Positions 8,801 to 18,471 of a stretch of DNA of 64,000 bases are shown here, piece after piece; position 1 is the first letter of the stretch, and the number at the start of each line of letters is the position of its first letter. The DNA is taken from NCBI GenBank assembly GCA_030568195.1, contig JAJLTO010000006.1, positions 186,001-250,000 of the forward strand, written 5' to 3'. Made by a program: the position numbers and the translations under genes. The notes beneath the pieces are model-generated. The model searched no databases and was not told the origin of the DNA. It worked only from the letters and a program-made list of their open reading frames with translations. Source of the DNA: Dipodascopsis uninucleata var. uninucleata (taxonomy: Eukaryota > Ascomycota > Lipomycetes > Lipomycetales > Lipomycetaceae).

Positions 8801-10829
8801 GTTTGTGACAATTGAAGAATGTTTAATTCCCAGCGGTGGACTCACAGAAGTGCAAGTAGCTGAAGTCCGAGGGGCCGTTTCCAAATGTTTTAAACAGCTT
8901 GTGGAAACGGATCCCATCAGATCTGCAACTTTATTTGATGTTTATTACCCGGAACTTCATTCCTTAGTATATGATCGATTAAAAGATAATCGTGAGCTTC
9001 AATTCAAATACTTAAAGACTCTATTCACGAAAGAACTTAGTAAAGAGTCCAACAGTAGAGGTGCGATCTCCCGACGAAATCGTTCGAAATGGAATACTCA
9101 ACAGGCAAGAGAGACTTATATAAGTCTTCTTTGTGAATTTGAGAGAGGGAAAGTTATTCAATTCCTACGCTTTTTACAGAAAGGTGATGTAAGACTTAGT
9201 AAAGTTCTTTCTTCACTAGAAAGTGCGGGTGTTATAGACGGAGAGATTTTTCTTTTGAGATCAGAAGGGCAGTATTCAGAGGCAATAAGACGTCTCATTC
9301 AGCATCTTCATTATCTGAAGTCGCAATTACTAACGCTGTTCCCTGAGGATACTCGGGGAAGACGAATGGCGCGTGGAAGGTGGGTTCATATTGATGAACA
9401 CGAATTAGCAGATGTTGAAAAGTCTTTACAGCATTATGTGATATTAGGAACAAGGCTGTGTACCGAACGCGTGAAGAAAGGTCAGGACACTAACCTAAAT
9501 ACGCACGATGATTCCTCCTCAAAGTTAACTGATGCTGAGAGCCTATGGATTGAGCTCATAGACTCTATTGTTGGATTAACTCGTGAAGTATCGAGCACCT
9601 TATTTCCGGACATCACCGTATTTGAGAAAATGAGCCATTCTTCTCAATATGACTCTCCAACAAAGACATTACTCTTTCTCAGAAGACTCGTTCAGGACGT
9701 GTTCTCGTCACTCTTGATAGCCACCTCATCTTCAAACAAACAATCGATTATGAACAATAAGTCTTTTCTCAAAATACTAGAAGAGTTTCTTGATAGAACT
9801 GCCGCAGCGTCACACTCAGTCGTTGATCTGAGAAGTGTTCTCGCAAACATCTTTGAAGCATACATTTATGAGAAACAGTTATTGACTCTGACGAATCGAT
9901 TGCTAAGTAAAGATTTAATGGTGCACGTGCAAAAGGTTTACCACCTACGTCAAGAGGGCTGGAGAGTATCTAATCCATCTTGCGAGATCTGTGGTAAGCG
10001 GATTTGGGGACAAGGTGCTCCATCCGGTATCTACAATGCATGGGAGCGAAAACGTCGAACTACTGAAAAATATGAAGAAGAAAGGTATCGAAATAGATTT
10101 CCAGTTCCAGTTAGTACCTCAAATGCCGAGGATGATCGGTCAAATGAAGAGTTTCGGGGCCGGCGAGGGATCAACTCAAGACGTAAAACAGGAAGTGGCA
10201 GTCGTCCTTCTGATTCTCGGGCAATTTTAATGGATCACTCTGATCAAGAAATAAGTTCAGATATTGAAGAAGATGATTCACCGAATGATAGTGTAATTTC
10301 TAACAGTATTATAAGTGAAGTGGAAACTGGTACAAATAATGTTGTCAGCAGTAGTCATAGTAGTAACAGCAGCAGTAATCCCGGTCAACAAGGTAATCAT
10401 CCGGCGCGTACTGTATTTTTGAAACCTGGTGAAGATTACTCTGACTACGATGATTCATTTCCAAGAGAGGGAGAGACAGCAACTAATGTCGATCAATTCG
10501 TCGACGATACAGCGCAAATCAGTGGAGGAAGCGAATCAGTGGGTCTTAGCCAAGGTCATAGACGCCTAGGTAGTGATAATGGAACAACGACAGCATCTGC
10601 TACGAATGCTAGTGTATTAGCAGCCGCTAGCACTTCGATAAATAGTAACATTATGAAAGAAGTCCGAGTAAGAAGCCAGTCAGATATAGACTCATTAGTT
10701 GTCTTTAGATGTAAGCATATATATCATCGCAAATGCTTAGAGCAGATGCTGGATTCAGGAAAAGGCAAGGTATCATTAGTAAATGACAGGGGTGTTGGAG
10801 AAGGATATAGATGCATATTGTGTTTGTGA
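5850..10829 (+). CDS. VPS8: Vps8, CORVET complex subunit with C-terminal RING-H2
   Basis: Vps8 is the Rab5/Vps21-binding subunit of CORVET, which tethers early endosomes for fusion. One uninterrupted 1659-codon exon. The N-terminus is Ser-rich, followed by LPWEVVRWSKLRKLSSQVY and a WD40-like propeller (TSLIAVGTTKGYALIFDY, YVATGHEHGYINVWHVKRP). A long alpha-solenoid of clathrin-repeat type follows. The RING is split: the first CxxC (CEICGKRIWG) is near residue 1377, the second half (FRCKHIYHRKCLEQML and RCILCL) near 1618-1659. About 240 residues of acidic, Ser/Asn/Gly-rich low-complexity sequence lie between. The chain ends at the last zinc ligand plus one residue. Start chosen as the first ATG after the upstream stop. 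Absence of introns contrasts with most neighbours. Confidence 0.95.
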   Translation: MSSSDIQSPPLRPFDQRFHTRLQSPAYSLRSSSPSPSLPRSKISSISISADDAFDRLPSDNKLPWEVVRWSKLRKLSSQVYSESSKQQFGSPTCMAATSLIAVGTTKGYALIFDYNQTLICAIGSNLNMSEAGAVTAIAFSADHTYVATGHEHGYINVWHVKRPLAPRFSVPPIDGPKSNKDGHMPDAKILHIGFMAKRHSIVASADNRGMAFYHVSTRQLVQKSVHSIRIMGRSPNSKFSKASSHRQKKATSVLAFAPIPASGQSHPTEARGLIALMTPHILVIISTNPTAQTQYKATRPKNVADILGLTGCLDWLGALQTKDPYSEKSHAMHNSNPQLAYCWSNVLTILEVGIAQPDKKEGSGSGNSNTIHHLMFTQTKQFVADEAIVSVRWLNSQIIVLVTITQRLLVVNECSMKVTESVDLVPRQIMHHDYFSDQLNDLVITAGDGGDHYATIPDAFFNSFKTFKGRIFLLGSYEFAVGHLSGWTERLVALMEAEKFVDAIKLVTKYYTGETDQITIGLPEQDDVRHALILNRLVDMVLQALQYSLSDSGSTTPTTPVNTSALDGNNESDEDSHYIAIAELADACFEALYAADALDVLFDSVYECFEEANLRGIYFEALEPYILTERIVSLPPIIVKELINIYASLALNERLEEMICHMDTSNIDIDQVTTLCRQFKLYDALIYVWNQSLDDFIAPMADFVAMISSYFSAVKDEDASEDDKLDFDVLRQNISKVYVYLSYIFTGRIYPTGQYFDDEYQSTAAKAALYYFLFLGTTIKWPRQDGTIIHTVSETEVEPSFPYLRLLLKYDAPALVATMNEAFEDMFFNDSGEDELDFDDTDDMIFGRSINRQYIINILLELLGSDFSSRETIYLDMFIARNIAKYPQFIQLDDDLMKSVLNRLCDPPSAEISDDCQLSVEYLLSVYKPKNTEDLIDTFIQVRYYRVLKWIFRTSKDYARLIEVYFADDTSGSIKTYGSRDEVFVTIEECLIPSGGLTEVQVAEVRGAVSKCFKQLVETDPIRSATLFDVYYPELHSLVYDRLKDNRELQFKYLKTLFTKELSKESNSRGAISRRNRSKWNTQQARETYISLLCEFERGKVIQFLRFLQKGDVRLSKVLSSLESAGVIDGEIFLLRSEGQYSEAIRRLIQHLHYLKSQLLTLFPEDTRGRRMARGRWVHIDEHELADVEKSLQHYVILGTRLCTERVKKGQDTNLNTHDDSSSKLTDAESLWIELIDSIVGLTREVSSTLFPDITVFEKMSHSSQYDSPTKTLLFLRRLVQDVFSSLLIATSSSNKQSIMNNKSFLKILEEFLDRTAAASHSVVDLRSVLANIFEAYIYEKQLLTLTNRLLSKDLMVHVQKVYHLRQEGWRVSNPSCEICGKRIWGQGAPSGIYNAWERKRRTTEKYEEERYRNRFPVPVSTSNAEDDRSNEEFRGRRGINSRRKTGSGSRPSDSRAILMDHSDQEISSDIEEDDSPNDSVISNSIISEVETGTNNVVSSSHSSNSSSNPGQQGNHPARTVFLKPGEDYSDYDDSFPREGETATNVDQFVDDTAQISGGSESVGLSQGHRRLGSDNGTTTASATNASVLAAASTSINSNIMKEVRVRSQSDIDSLVVFRCKHIYHRKCLEQMLDSGKGKVSLVNDRGVGEGYRCILCL

Positions 10830-11278
10830 ATTTTTATTTTTAGTTCTTGTAGGAGATATTTATTGATAATGTGAAATTACTGATTTTACCCGTGTATTTA
10901 ATATTTAAAAAGTAGTAATATCTGCATTATACATGTGGACCGGATCAATGAGATTAAGCCTTGCTATCAGCATTTCAGTTCACTTCAATTACAGTTATGT
11001 GTCCATTATTTCAACTTTATTAATATCATAAAAGAACGCGTAGGAGAGTAGTAAAACAGACAAGAATTAAAGAATGGCAATAAGAGTCTCTGGATCAACA
11101 TAAGACTACTCAAAAAAGTACAAGTCGTCAAATAGGAGCTAAAAATTCGGAATGAGAAAATCTAACGATAAATAGTACAAACATCGAATCATAACAACAG
11201 AAGAAAGGATTTACAACGTCAAAAACCAAGTGTACAGGAAGATTTACAGCATATCTATACACAGCCAAAAACATCTGT
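10830..11278. other. Convergent 3' intergenic region
   Basis: 450 bp between the stops of VPS8 and the DUF2406 gene, AT-rich, with poly(A)-signal-like words. No gene is seen. Confidence 0.5.
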
Positions 11279-12075
11279 CTAATTCTTCTTTCTTCCAAAC
11301 AGGCCCCTTTTCTCTTTCTTTTGCTTACCCTTGACAGCCATTTCATCGTAATTTTCATATATACCACTTGCAGTGTTTCCTAATTGAATTGGTGCTCGTT
11401 GCTGCTGGGGCCTGGACTGTGAATATGATGCTGCATCAGTCATATTTTCATAGTTCTGATAGTTCTCGCTGTCGTCAACATATCCACTTCCATTCCTTGA
11501 CAATGACTGATCGTATATACTGTCTGCACACAATATAAACAAGTTAGCAAAACCAAACTTATTGATAGTAAAGGGGAGATATCATTCTAAGAGAAAAATT
11601 CGAAACACTTACTGTTCGACGGCTGGAATCTTCGATCTTCCCAGCCGAGTCTCTCGCGAAACAGAGTTTCTTTTACTATATCATGAAACTAATTAACGTC
11701 ATTACTCACAACAAGCACTTCTTATACTGGTGTAGTCAGTTACTTATACTTACTTCGGCGGTCTCCAGTTGCAGCATACTGGAAAGCACGAATTGTGTCC
11801 AATGGCCTCTCGTTTCGATTTCGGGTAGGATTACTTCTGTCCGGGTTTGTGATAACTTCACCAAACATGTCTCTTAACTGCATATCAGGTGAAACTGTAG
11901 CACCTCCTCTGTGAGCTGATACTTCGAAAGGCTGCTCCTCGCGGACAGCCGTCAAAATAGGATCTGCAATATCACCTGTACTCTGCTTATGATCGTGTCT
12001 ATTCTCAGAAGAAAGCTTTGTGGAGCTGCCGCTGAGGCGGTCATTTTCTTTCTTTGATTTAGATCTTCGGAACAT
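11279..12075 (-). CDS. DUF2406 family protein
   Basis: Fungal family of unknown biochemical function, found near the bud neck or plasma membrane in yeast (YMR295C/YGR273C relatives). Three exons. The first begins MFRRSKSKKENDR and contains the whole domain: AVREEQPFEVSAHRGG, LRDMFGEVITNPDRSNPTR and ERPLDTIRAFQYAATGD. The second gives ETLFRERLGWEDRRFQPSN. The third is Gln/Tyr/Asn-rich and ends in a Lys/Arg cluster (KQKKEKRGLFGRKKN). The SNPTR...ERPLDTIR block is diagnostic. Both ends are strongly basic, which would suit membrane association, but that is inference. The gene-poor 12.1-15.7 kb stretch lies upstream. Confidence 0.87.
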
Positions 12076-15000
12076 AGTAACTATAGCACTATATATACAG
12101 ATACTGTGCTAATTGATACAATTGATGATTGACTGAGTGTTTAGAGATCGTAATGTCCAAACAGTTTGGAGGTATGCGAGTACTGCACGAAGAGTAGACG
12201 AAACTACTATATAGCTTCGAAGGCAGATGCGTAGCGAATTGAGAGACAGAAAAGAGAATCTGGAGCAATCAATTTGGTGAGAAGTGGGACGGAGACTGAA
12301 TTCCTAGCTGTGATCTTAACAGAAAAATGTATATGCAAATTTATATATTCTAAGCTGAAGTAGTTTTCAGAGATATGTAAAAGGTAAGATTGGTCTATCT
12401 TTCTCTCTTAGATGATGGCGCCACCACAATTGTATACTTTCGAGCTGTCTGCTATTCTAAGGGATCTGGCAGTAACTATATTCAAGATAATATGGAAGCA
12501 GATGATAGTGGTCGAGTGACTTTGACGTGTAGGACGAGGGATTTGAGTAGCAGAAGCGGGAATTTTCAGTCGATTATGATGGTTTTATCTTTTCTCTCTG
12601 GCACATATACTTTTGAGGTTTGAAAATGCTCCGAGAGTTTTTTTAGGATAATTCCCCCATACTAATTTATCTGCAATATAGACATGGCTTAAAAGTTTAA
12701 CCAGATAGGGTACGCATGTGTATTACGTATAGAGGCAAAAGTATCTTTTCTGCCCTCCAGGCAGAAATATATTGCACGGGTGCAGGCTGGAGCATATTGC
12801 TTTTTGGCGATGCTTAATATAGAAACAAGAGCACATTATGTGATCTCTCTAAAGAATGATGCGTGCATATTGTGAGTACAGGAGGTATTTAGAGTACTTC
12901 TGGTTTACGAGAGAGTGTTCCAAAAATGCATTTTGAAGAATATTCTATTTTGGCGCTTGCGTATCTGTGCTGGCTTAGAGGAAGCGTAATTTTCTTGTGC
13001 TTCTCAGGATAGCTCGTAGCAACTAGTGTTTTGTGCACTTAACTTTCGAAGAACAGGCCAGAATGTCTCGAAAAGCATATCCGAACCAATAACACATACA
13101 TCTGAAATTGCACTTAAGCCGGAGTGCGGCAGGCGAAAGCCTAGGCTGATTTTTGCCTTGTGTAGGAATGAAACGCTTGACGGTCGTTACCCTATTGACG
13201 AGTCTCCAACACAGGCTTTTGGCTAAACCTGGCTCCCATAACACAGCAGCTGTCACGTGGTGCTTAGCGACCCATCAAGCCAGAAAAACTCGGCCTAGAC
13301 TATGCTAAACGGAGAGCGTGGAACCGCGTGCATCCGAGTAGAGTGAGGCTGTGGAGATGAGCTTTATTCGGTTGCACGCATGTGTCGATGCCAGACGTAC
13401 GTGGCCTGGCAACTTGAACACATATTATCACAGAGCTATCCGTCGATAGGACGATGCCACACCACATTAGGATGTCAAGGCATAGGCTTCCAGTGCATTC
13501 TTGACGCTATTTACAGCTGCGTAGCGAGAGACTGCAAGATTTCTCTCATCGCTTGCGCCGAAACGGGCGCTATATTTTGGGACCAGTACAAACTTAGCAT
13601 TACATATCCAGTGGAAGCTAACTTACACTATATTCCGCTCCACAACGATGACTATGTCCGTGCATACAGCAGGGATGTTAATGTGCACATGTCCTACGTA
13701 GCATATTCACGGACATGAATCAGCGAGCACAACAACTACAAGCGGCAGAAACGCGTATATGCACTATATGTGTACCGATTGCCTGCGCTGCAGAGCTCTA
13801 GCTTTACGATATAGCTGGGGAATCGCCCTGGTCGAGCAGTATTTGATTCTTTGAAATATCGGAATATCTATGGGTACCCCTTTATGTTAGAAACAAGCAT
13901 TAAGCCTCGGGCCCATAGCGAAGATCAGACGAACCTTGTTTCCAACAAAATATTACAGATCTTCCTCTAATGCCCCTATCAATATATATGCGTCGTGACG
14001 TGGGTCGCTGGTCAACAGCACTGTCGTACACATTGCGACGGCGGTCAAGAATAATATAAAAACGTAATCGTCCAAATATAAAAACTGTAATACACCGACG
14101 CATAATAATCGACCTGAATAAGTATGAAAACACATAGGCAAGTTTATTTCATAACTCTACTGCGATCCAGTGATCGACGTGAAAATCGGCACTTGTCATT
14201 GCTGAAGTGCCGCCATTGATCGAAGAGGCCAAACGTGAAGGGAGTTCCGTGAATAGCAGCACCGCGACGAAATTTTTGGTCCAAGCACCTATCTGTGCTG
14301 CGCGAGCAAGCTATCTTGTTGGCAGCCGCTAGACTTAAAAGCAGTTCTTTCTCTACCAGATGAGCTCCAAGCACAGGCTGCCGAGTGAGATGGTGTCGCG
14401 GTCCAGATATAGCCCTAATGCGATTGAAGATGATCGGAGACGTTCAATGCATATTAATAGTAAAGCGTTTCCTTGCACGTGCAAAACCGAGATCACGGGC
14501 GATAATGGTGCTTCCCAGGTCAGATTACGCATTCTCCCAAGAGTAGCTTACACTCACTCTGCACGGTCTTGGATTTTAAATGCCGACAATCTCCATTCCT
14601 GAATGCTCGGTGCTTAGGGATAGCTAGGCGTACGCGGCATGGCTTAGTGTCCAATGTGCAGCGATTTACGCAAGGCAAGATATGAATTTCAACAGTGGCA
14701 GTGAACAGGATTATAGCAGCTGCAAGTATGGAATGCACATAGTGTAAATAACTATTCCAGACACAGGAGGTGTGCTGCAAAAGCAATATAAGACAGGTAT
14801 TTTGTATTGCTAGACACGAGCGTAGAACGTTGTTGGTTTCTATCCATCTTGGCGCTCTATGACGTTTAACTTTCTCGGCTAGCTTTCTGCTCGATATAGG
14901 AGATACGGAGCAAATAATTGAGGAATGTCGATGGCAATCTCTAGCATCCAGAAACCATGCATACATGTGCATGGAAAGACAACAACCTATATAACTGGCG

Positions 15001-15717
15001 CTATTATAGGTCGCGCAACTATATGCCAAGTTGAACTACTAGTCAGCCTGACACGAATAGTAGCGTCGTGGATGACATTGTAATATCATGATGATTTAGA
15101 TGACGTACAATGGATGTTGTACTTGCACTTATATACTGCAGTATCGAACTTTACAGCAGAGACGTTCGTATTTATGCATCTTGAAATCTGTTCACTTTAC
15201 AAAGTTATAAATTCATTGATTCTATGTATTTACACTTCGTTTTAAACACACGTAAATATATGTATAACCTTAAATTCTATCCAGCCACTTCTAATTAGTA
15301 GGTGACCAAAAACACCAACTCCGATTGACATGCAGTACTACTAATATTGGGACACTGTCCAACCTAAATGTGTATTAACTATCGTTTGCATCTTTTCTGG
15401 GACGTAAAAGAGATATATTACAGTTACAGATTCTCCTCACTATCAAAGTCGAATAATAACCTCCACTTCCTAGTATTTGCGTTCCTATGATCATTACTTG
15501 CATTGGAGCCGCTACTCTATCAGGCAATATCATATCTGATTGAAAAATAACGTAATGACCTTTTTCAAATAACAAAATGATAACCTGATGCGCATATAAA
15601 TAAGAATGATTCTATGAGGACTTGAACTTCATTCAAAATGACACTGACGTTGCCTTTATATCAGGCACTCCTGCATGTACAAGTCTTTGATATACGGCAA
15701 GTTGGACAGAAATTCAG
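12076..15717. other. Gene-poor 3.6-kb stretch
   Basis: No exon of a recognisable family was found on either strand. The short open frames (60-170 codons) have no domain and no intron logic. The part from about 13.0 to 15.0 kb looks richer in G+C and CpG than the rest of the window. I saw no terminal repeats, target duplication, tRNA or snRNA. It lies directly beyond the truncated end of the Beclin gene, so it could be a rearrangement junction, a decayed insertion or an unannotated long RNA gene; the sequence alone does not decide. Confidence 0.4.
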
Positions 15718-16928
15718 CTATCCTCGACCAGAAATCCCAGCCGCCATCCGCTCAACCGCCGCAGATCCTCCCTCTATAGCAAATATGTCTGAATAAACAT
15801 TAGTCTTACGCAGCTTTTCCAACAGCTCGTTGTCATATGAGTATTTCGCTTTAACTGAATCTCGCTCATTTAAAAATTCCTCCAGTTCAGATGCGAACTG
15901 GTTTCGCGCTTTCCAAAATCTCTCTTCTTCCCTTTGTAGTTCTTGAGACTGTGCCTCCAGTTCTTCAATTTCCTTCCGTATCTTCTCTCGTTCTTGTTCT
16001 CTTTTCTTAAGATGTAACATCAGCTCCTCTTGTTCCTTCGTGATATCTACCAATTCTTTTTCCATTTTTTGTTGAACCTCTGGTGATGGTTTTTCTGTTT
16101 GAACTTGCTTCAAAAAGTTCGCGTATGCGTCACGATCCCGGACAATTTCTATATACTGTTGTTTCAGGCCCTCCACCAGTAATTCCATACATTCCGAACA
16201 TATAGGCTGCTCTATATCAGTTCGTGCTGTGACAACGTCAAAGAGCTTGTCCGATACCTTGAATCTGTTTGAAAGAGAGTATATCTCTGAATCTGACTCG
16301 TCTTCCTCTGTCTTTATATCTTCAGCGCTTTCTGGATGACCAGCATATCGCCCAGATAAATTTACACCATTAACCGTTCCATTATTCTTACTTCTCTCAT
16401 ATCTGGCCATCATGGTTTCATATGTACCTTTCGGACCATCATCTTCCTGCGGGCCATAATAATTTGCTGGCTTTGATGCTGGCTGCGCATTAACAACTTG
16501 TGACTCGGTCAAAAGAACGAATGATTCTGTGCCAGCTGGTCCGTGAAATCGATTCTGCGGGGATTTATTAATAGCATTATCTGTAGTCGCAGTCCCAGAA
16601 TAATCGGAATGTCCATTTTGTTTGAAGTGCTCTAAACGAATGGGCCGAAAATTACTCTTTCCTGTCTGTCTCTTAAGTTTCTGTTCATCCGAAGTAGTTG
16701 GTGCCGATGCTATACAAATAATATTAATACTTCTTCTATGGAAAAGGATAAAATGAGGATGGTCTTACAGGACAAACCTTGATCGGACTGCGTCGAGTCC
16801 ATATTGTCGAGAGACTCGTGAATGGTCAACGGCAATCTACATCGCTGGCATATCATCAACGGTGTCAGCGTTCCACTATCGGCACCACCATCTGAAACTG
16901 CATCCGCATATACTGTAGTGCTTAACAT
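15718..16928 (-). CDS. ATG6: Atg6/Vps30/Beclin-1, lacking the C-terminal BARA domain
   Basis: Beclin is a subunit of both PI3-kinase complexes (autophagy and vacuolar sorting). Exon 1 starts MLSTTVYADAV and carries the CxxC motif ICQRCRLPLTIHESLDNM. After a GTAAG-AG intron, exon 2 gives GPAGTESFVLLTESQV and PICSECMELLVEGLKQQY. A long coiled coil rich in Glu, Lys and Gln follows, up to LLEKLRKTNVYSDIFAI. Beclins continue here with FGTINGLRLGRLP and about 200 residues of BARA domain; this frame instead ends after 18 unrelated residues (EGGSAAVERMAAGISGRG). No BARA-like sequence was seen in the next 700 bp in any frame. The frame upstream of 16928 is open to 16997 but only through a GTG. N-terminal identity is firm; whether the truncation is real or a sequence error is open. 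Confidence 0.85.
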
Positions 16929-17455
16929 CTCAGCTTCTGCTTGTGGTAAATCAAATGACAAATTTCTACTTGACGTTCTCTCGAACTTCCAAACCACCTT
17001 TAAATCGAAAACTTATAGTGTTGCTATATACGGTCTGCCACTTAACAAATCCAATTCGATTCAAAATACTGCTCTAATTCTCAGTGCCGATCAGAAATTC
17101 TGTCATACCTAATCTAATGATTAGGTTAACAAATATTAATAAGTCGCAATTGATAATTTTCCTGTTCTGTTCTTTCCAATATTTATCTGATGACCATATC
17201 AGACATCAGTTTGAAATTCCACAAGCGTTTCGATCAGGTTTTGAGCTTAACAAATGTAGCAAAATATGATACGTGAGAGAAGGTCACATGTTTACAAAGA
17301 AGTGGCACAAAGTAATATTGACCTATTTATTTATGTCTAAAGTATACAAGTATTAGGTTTGGTGATATCCAGAGCCACACGAACCTAACCTGCTACTTAA
17401 TACCGTCTATTTGACAGCCAAGTTCAAACCAGCTAATATGAGTGACATCAGGATA
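16929..17455. other. Intergenic region upstream of ATG6
   Basis: 527 bp between the ATG6 start and the stop of the DUF3605 gene, both minus strand. AT-rich; probably the ATG6 promoter plus a 3' UTR. The plus-strand frames here overlap the ATG6 first exon antisense and show no family. Confidence 0.45.
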
Positions 17456-18291
17456 TCAATCCCGAGTAAATTTCTTCAATTTATCTATGACATTAGTATC
17501 ATCCTTGAGAAGATCCAACAGCTGCTCATTAATACGTGGCCGTCGTAATAGTACATGAAAATGATCGATGTCGCGAATACTCATTAACACAGCCCAATTC
17601 TTAAACCAAAGGATGTCTTCTCGCGACATCCCTAGCTGTTTAACGAAATTGGCCTCTAGAAAATCCTCTATCAGTGCTCGAGCCTCATCTGTGACTGTCT
17701 CGCGGCTCATTCCGTTTGCAGAATCTAATTTATGATCTGGAATTCTGATCTTGCTCCAGACAACAACATGTATAATTCCCTTTTCTAAACCATAGGGAAA
17801 GTCATTAAGCAGAATCTTGTAAAGATCTGTAACCGCGGTTAGAATGTCAACATTAAATTTTCAAATAAAATATTCATATGTACCTCTATTACTCAAGATT
17901 TGTGTATAACTCTTTGCCTCTTCTAGATCTTCAGAGGTCCACTGTAGTTTCATCTTTATCACGTAATTCACAACTGATCCATACGTTTCAACAACACTTG
18001 ATTTCCATAGTAAGTACTGCCTCAAATCAGATGGAAGTCTCATTAGCTTTTGAAGTTCGTTGTTTTCTGTATAGAGTTAATTGAATCCAATTGAGCTGAT
18101 ATATACACGAGCCTACCTATAATATCTCGGAGACTCTCCCAAGAAAACCGAATAAATTCTGAATCATCCTTGAGGGCGTTCTCAGCATCTTTACCAATCA
18201 TAAGATTCTGAGGCAAATATACCTCCATGTCTCTAATGCTTTTCAGTGTTCCTGAATCAGTCTGTGAATATTTTACATTTACTCTAGCCAT
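17456..18291 (-). CDS. DUF3605 protein (GlcNAc-induced protein 1 type)
   Basis: Fungal family (PF12239) that includes Candida Gig1, induced by N-acetylglucosamine; the biochemical role is unknown. Three exons. Exon 1: MARVNVKYSQTDSG, then RFSWESLRDIIGRL. Exon 2: LMRLPSDLRQYLLWKSSVVE and TYGSVVNYVIKMKLQW. Exon 3: LLNDFPYGLEKGIIHVVVWS, then DILWFKNWAVLMSIRDIDHF and HVLLRRP. The ordered blocks SPSDLRxYLxW, YGSVxNYV, NDFPYxxExxIxHxVVWxK and WFKNWxxLxSxxxxxHFHVL match the family. The start is divergent to SPO11, 180 bp away. No signal peptide or membrane segment. Confidence 0.87.
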
Positions 18292-18471
18292 TCTATATGT
18301 TCTCTACTACTCACACCGAAACAGTAGCTTAAATCATCAAACTTGTATCGCAGTCCAAGAGCACTGTTCTAGGTTTTGGGCTTTGTAGTATACTTTCTAT
18401 TCTTAACTGTCGCGTCGAGTTTTGTATATGAAATAATTCAGACACTTAGGCAATGGACTAGACAGAAAAAT
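18292..18471. promoter_or_regulatory. Short divergent promoter, DUF3605 gene and SPO11
   Basis: Only 180 bp separate the two start codons. The region is AT-rich. The two genes may share control elements, but no specific motif was identified. Confidence 0.5.

Noticed and set aside
12390-15029. Several 60-170 codon frames in the gene-poor stretch.
   Set aside because: No family motif, no consistent splice partners, and frames overlap on both strands; they look like chance frames in a somewhat G+C-richer block.
16929-16997. Longer N-terminus for ATG6 beginning at 16997.
   Set aside because: That codon is GTG; the first ATG of the frame is at 16928, close to the conserved CxxC motif, as in other Beclins.
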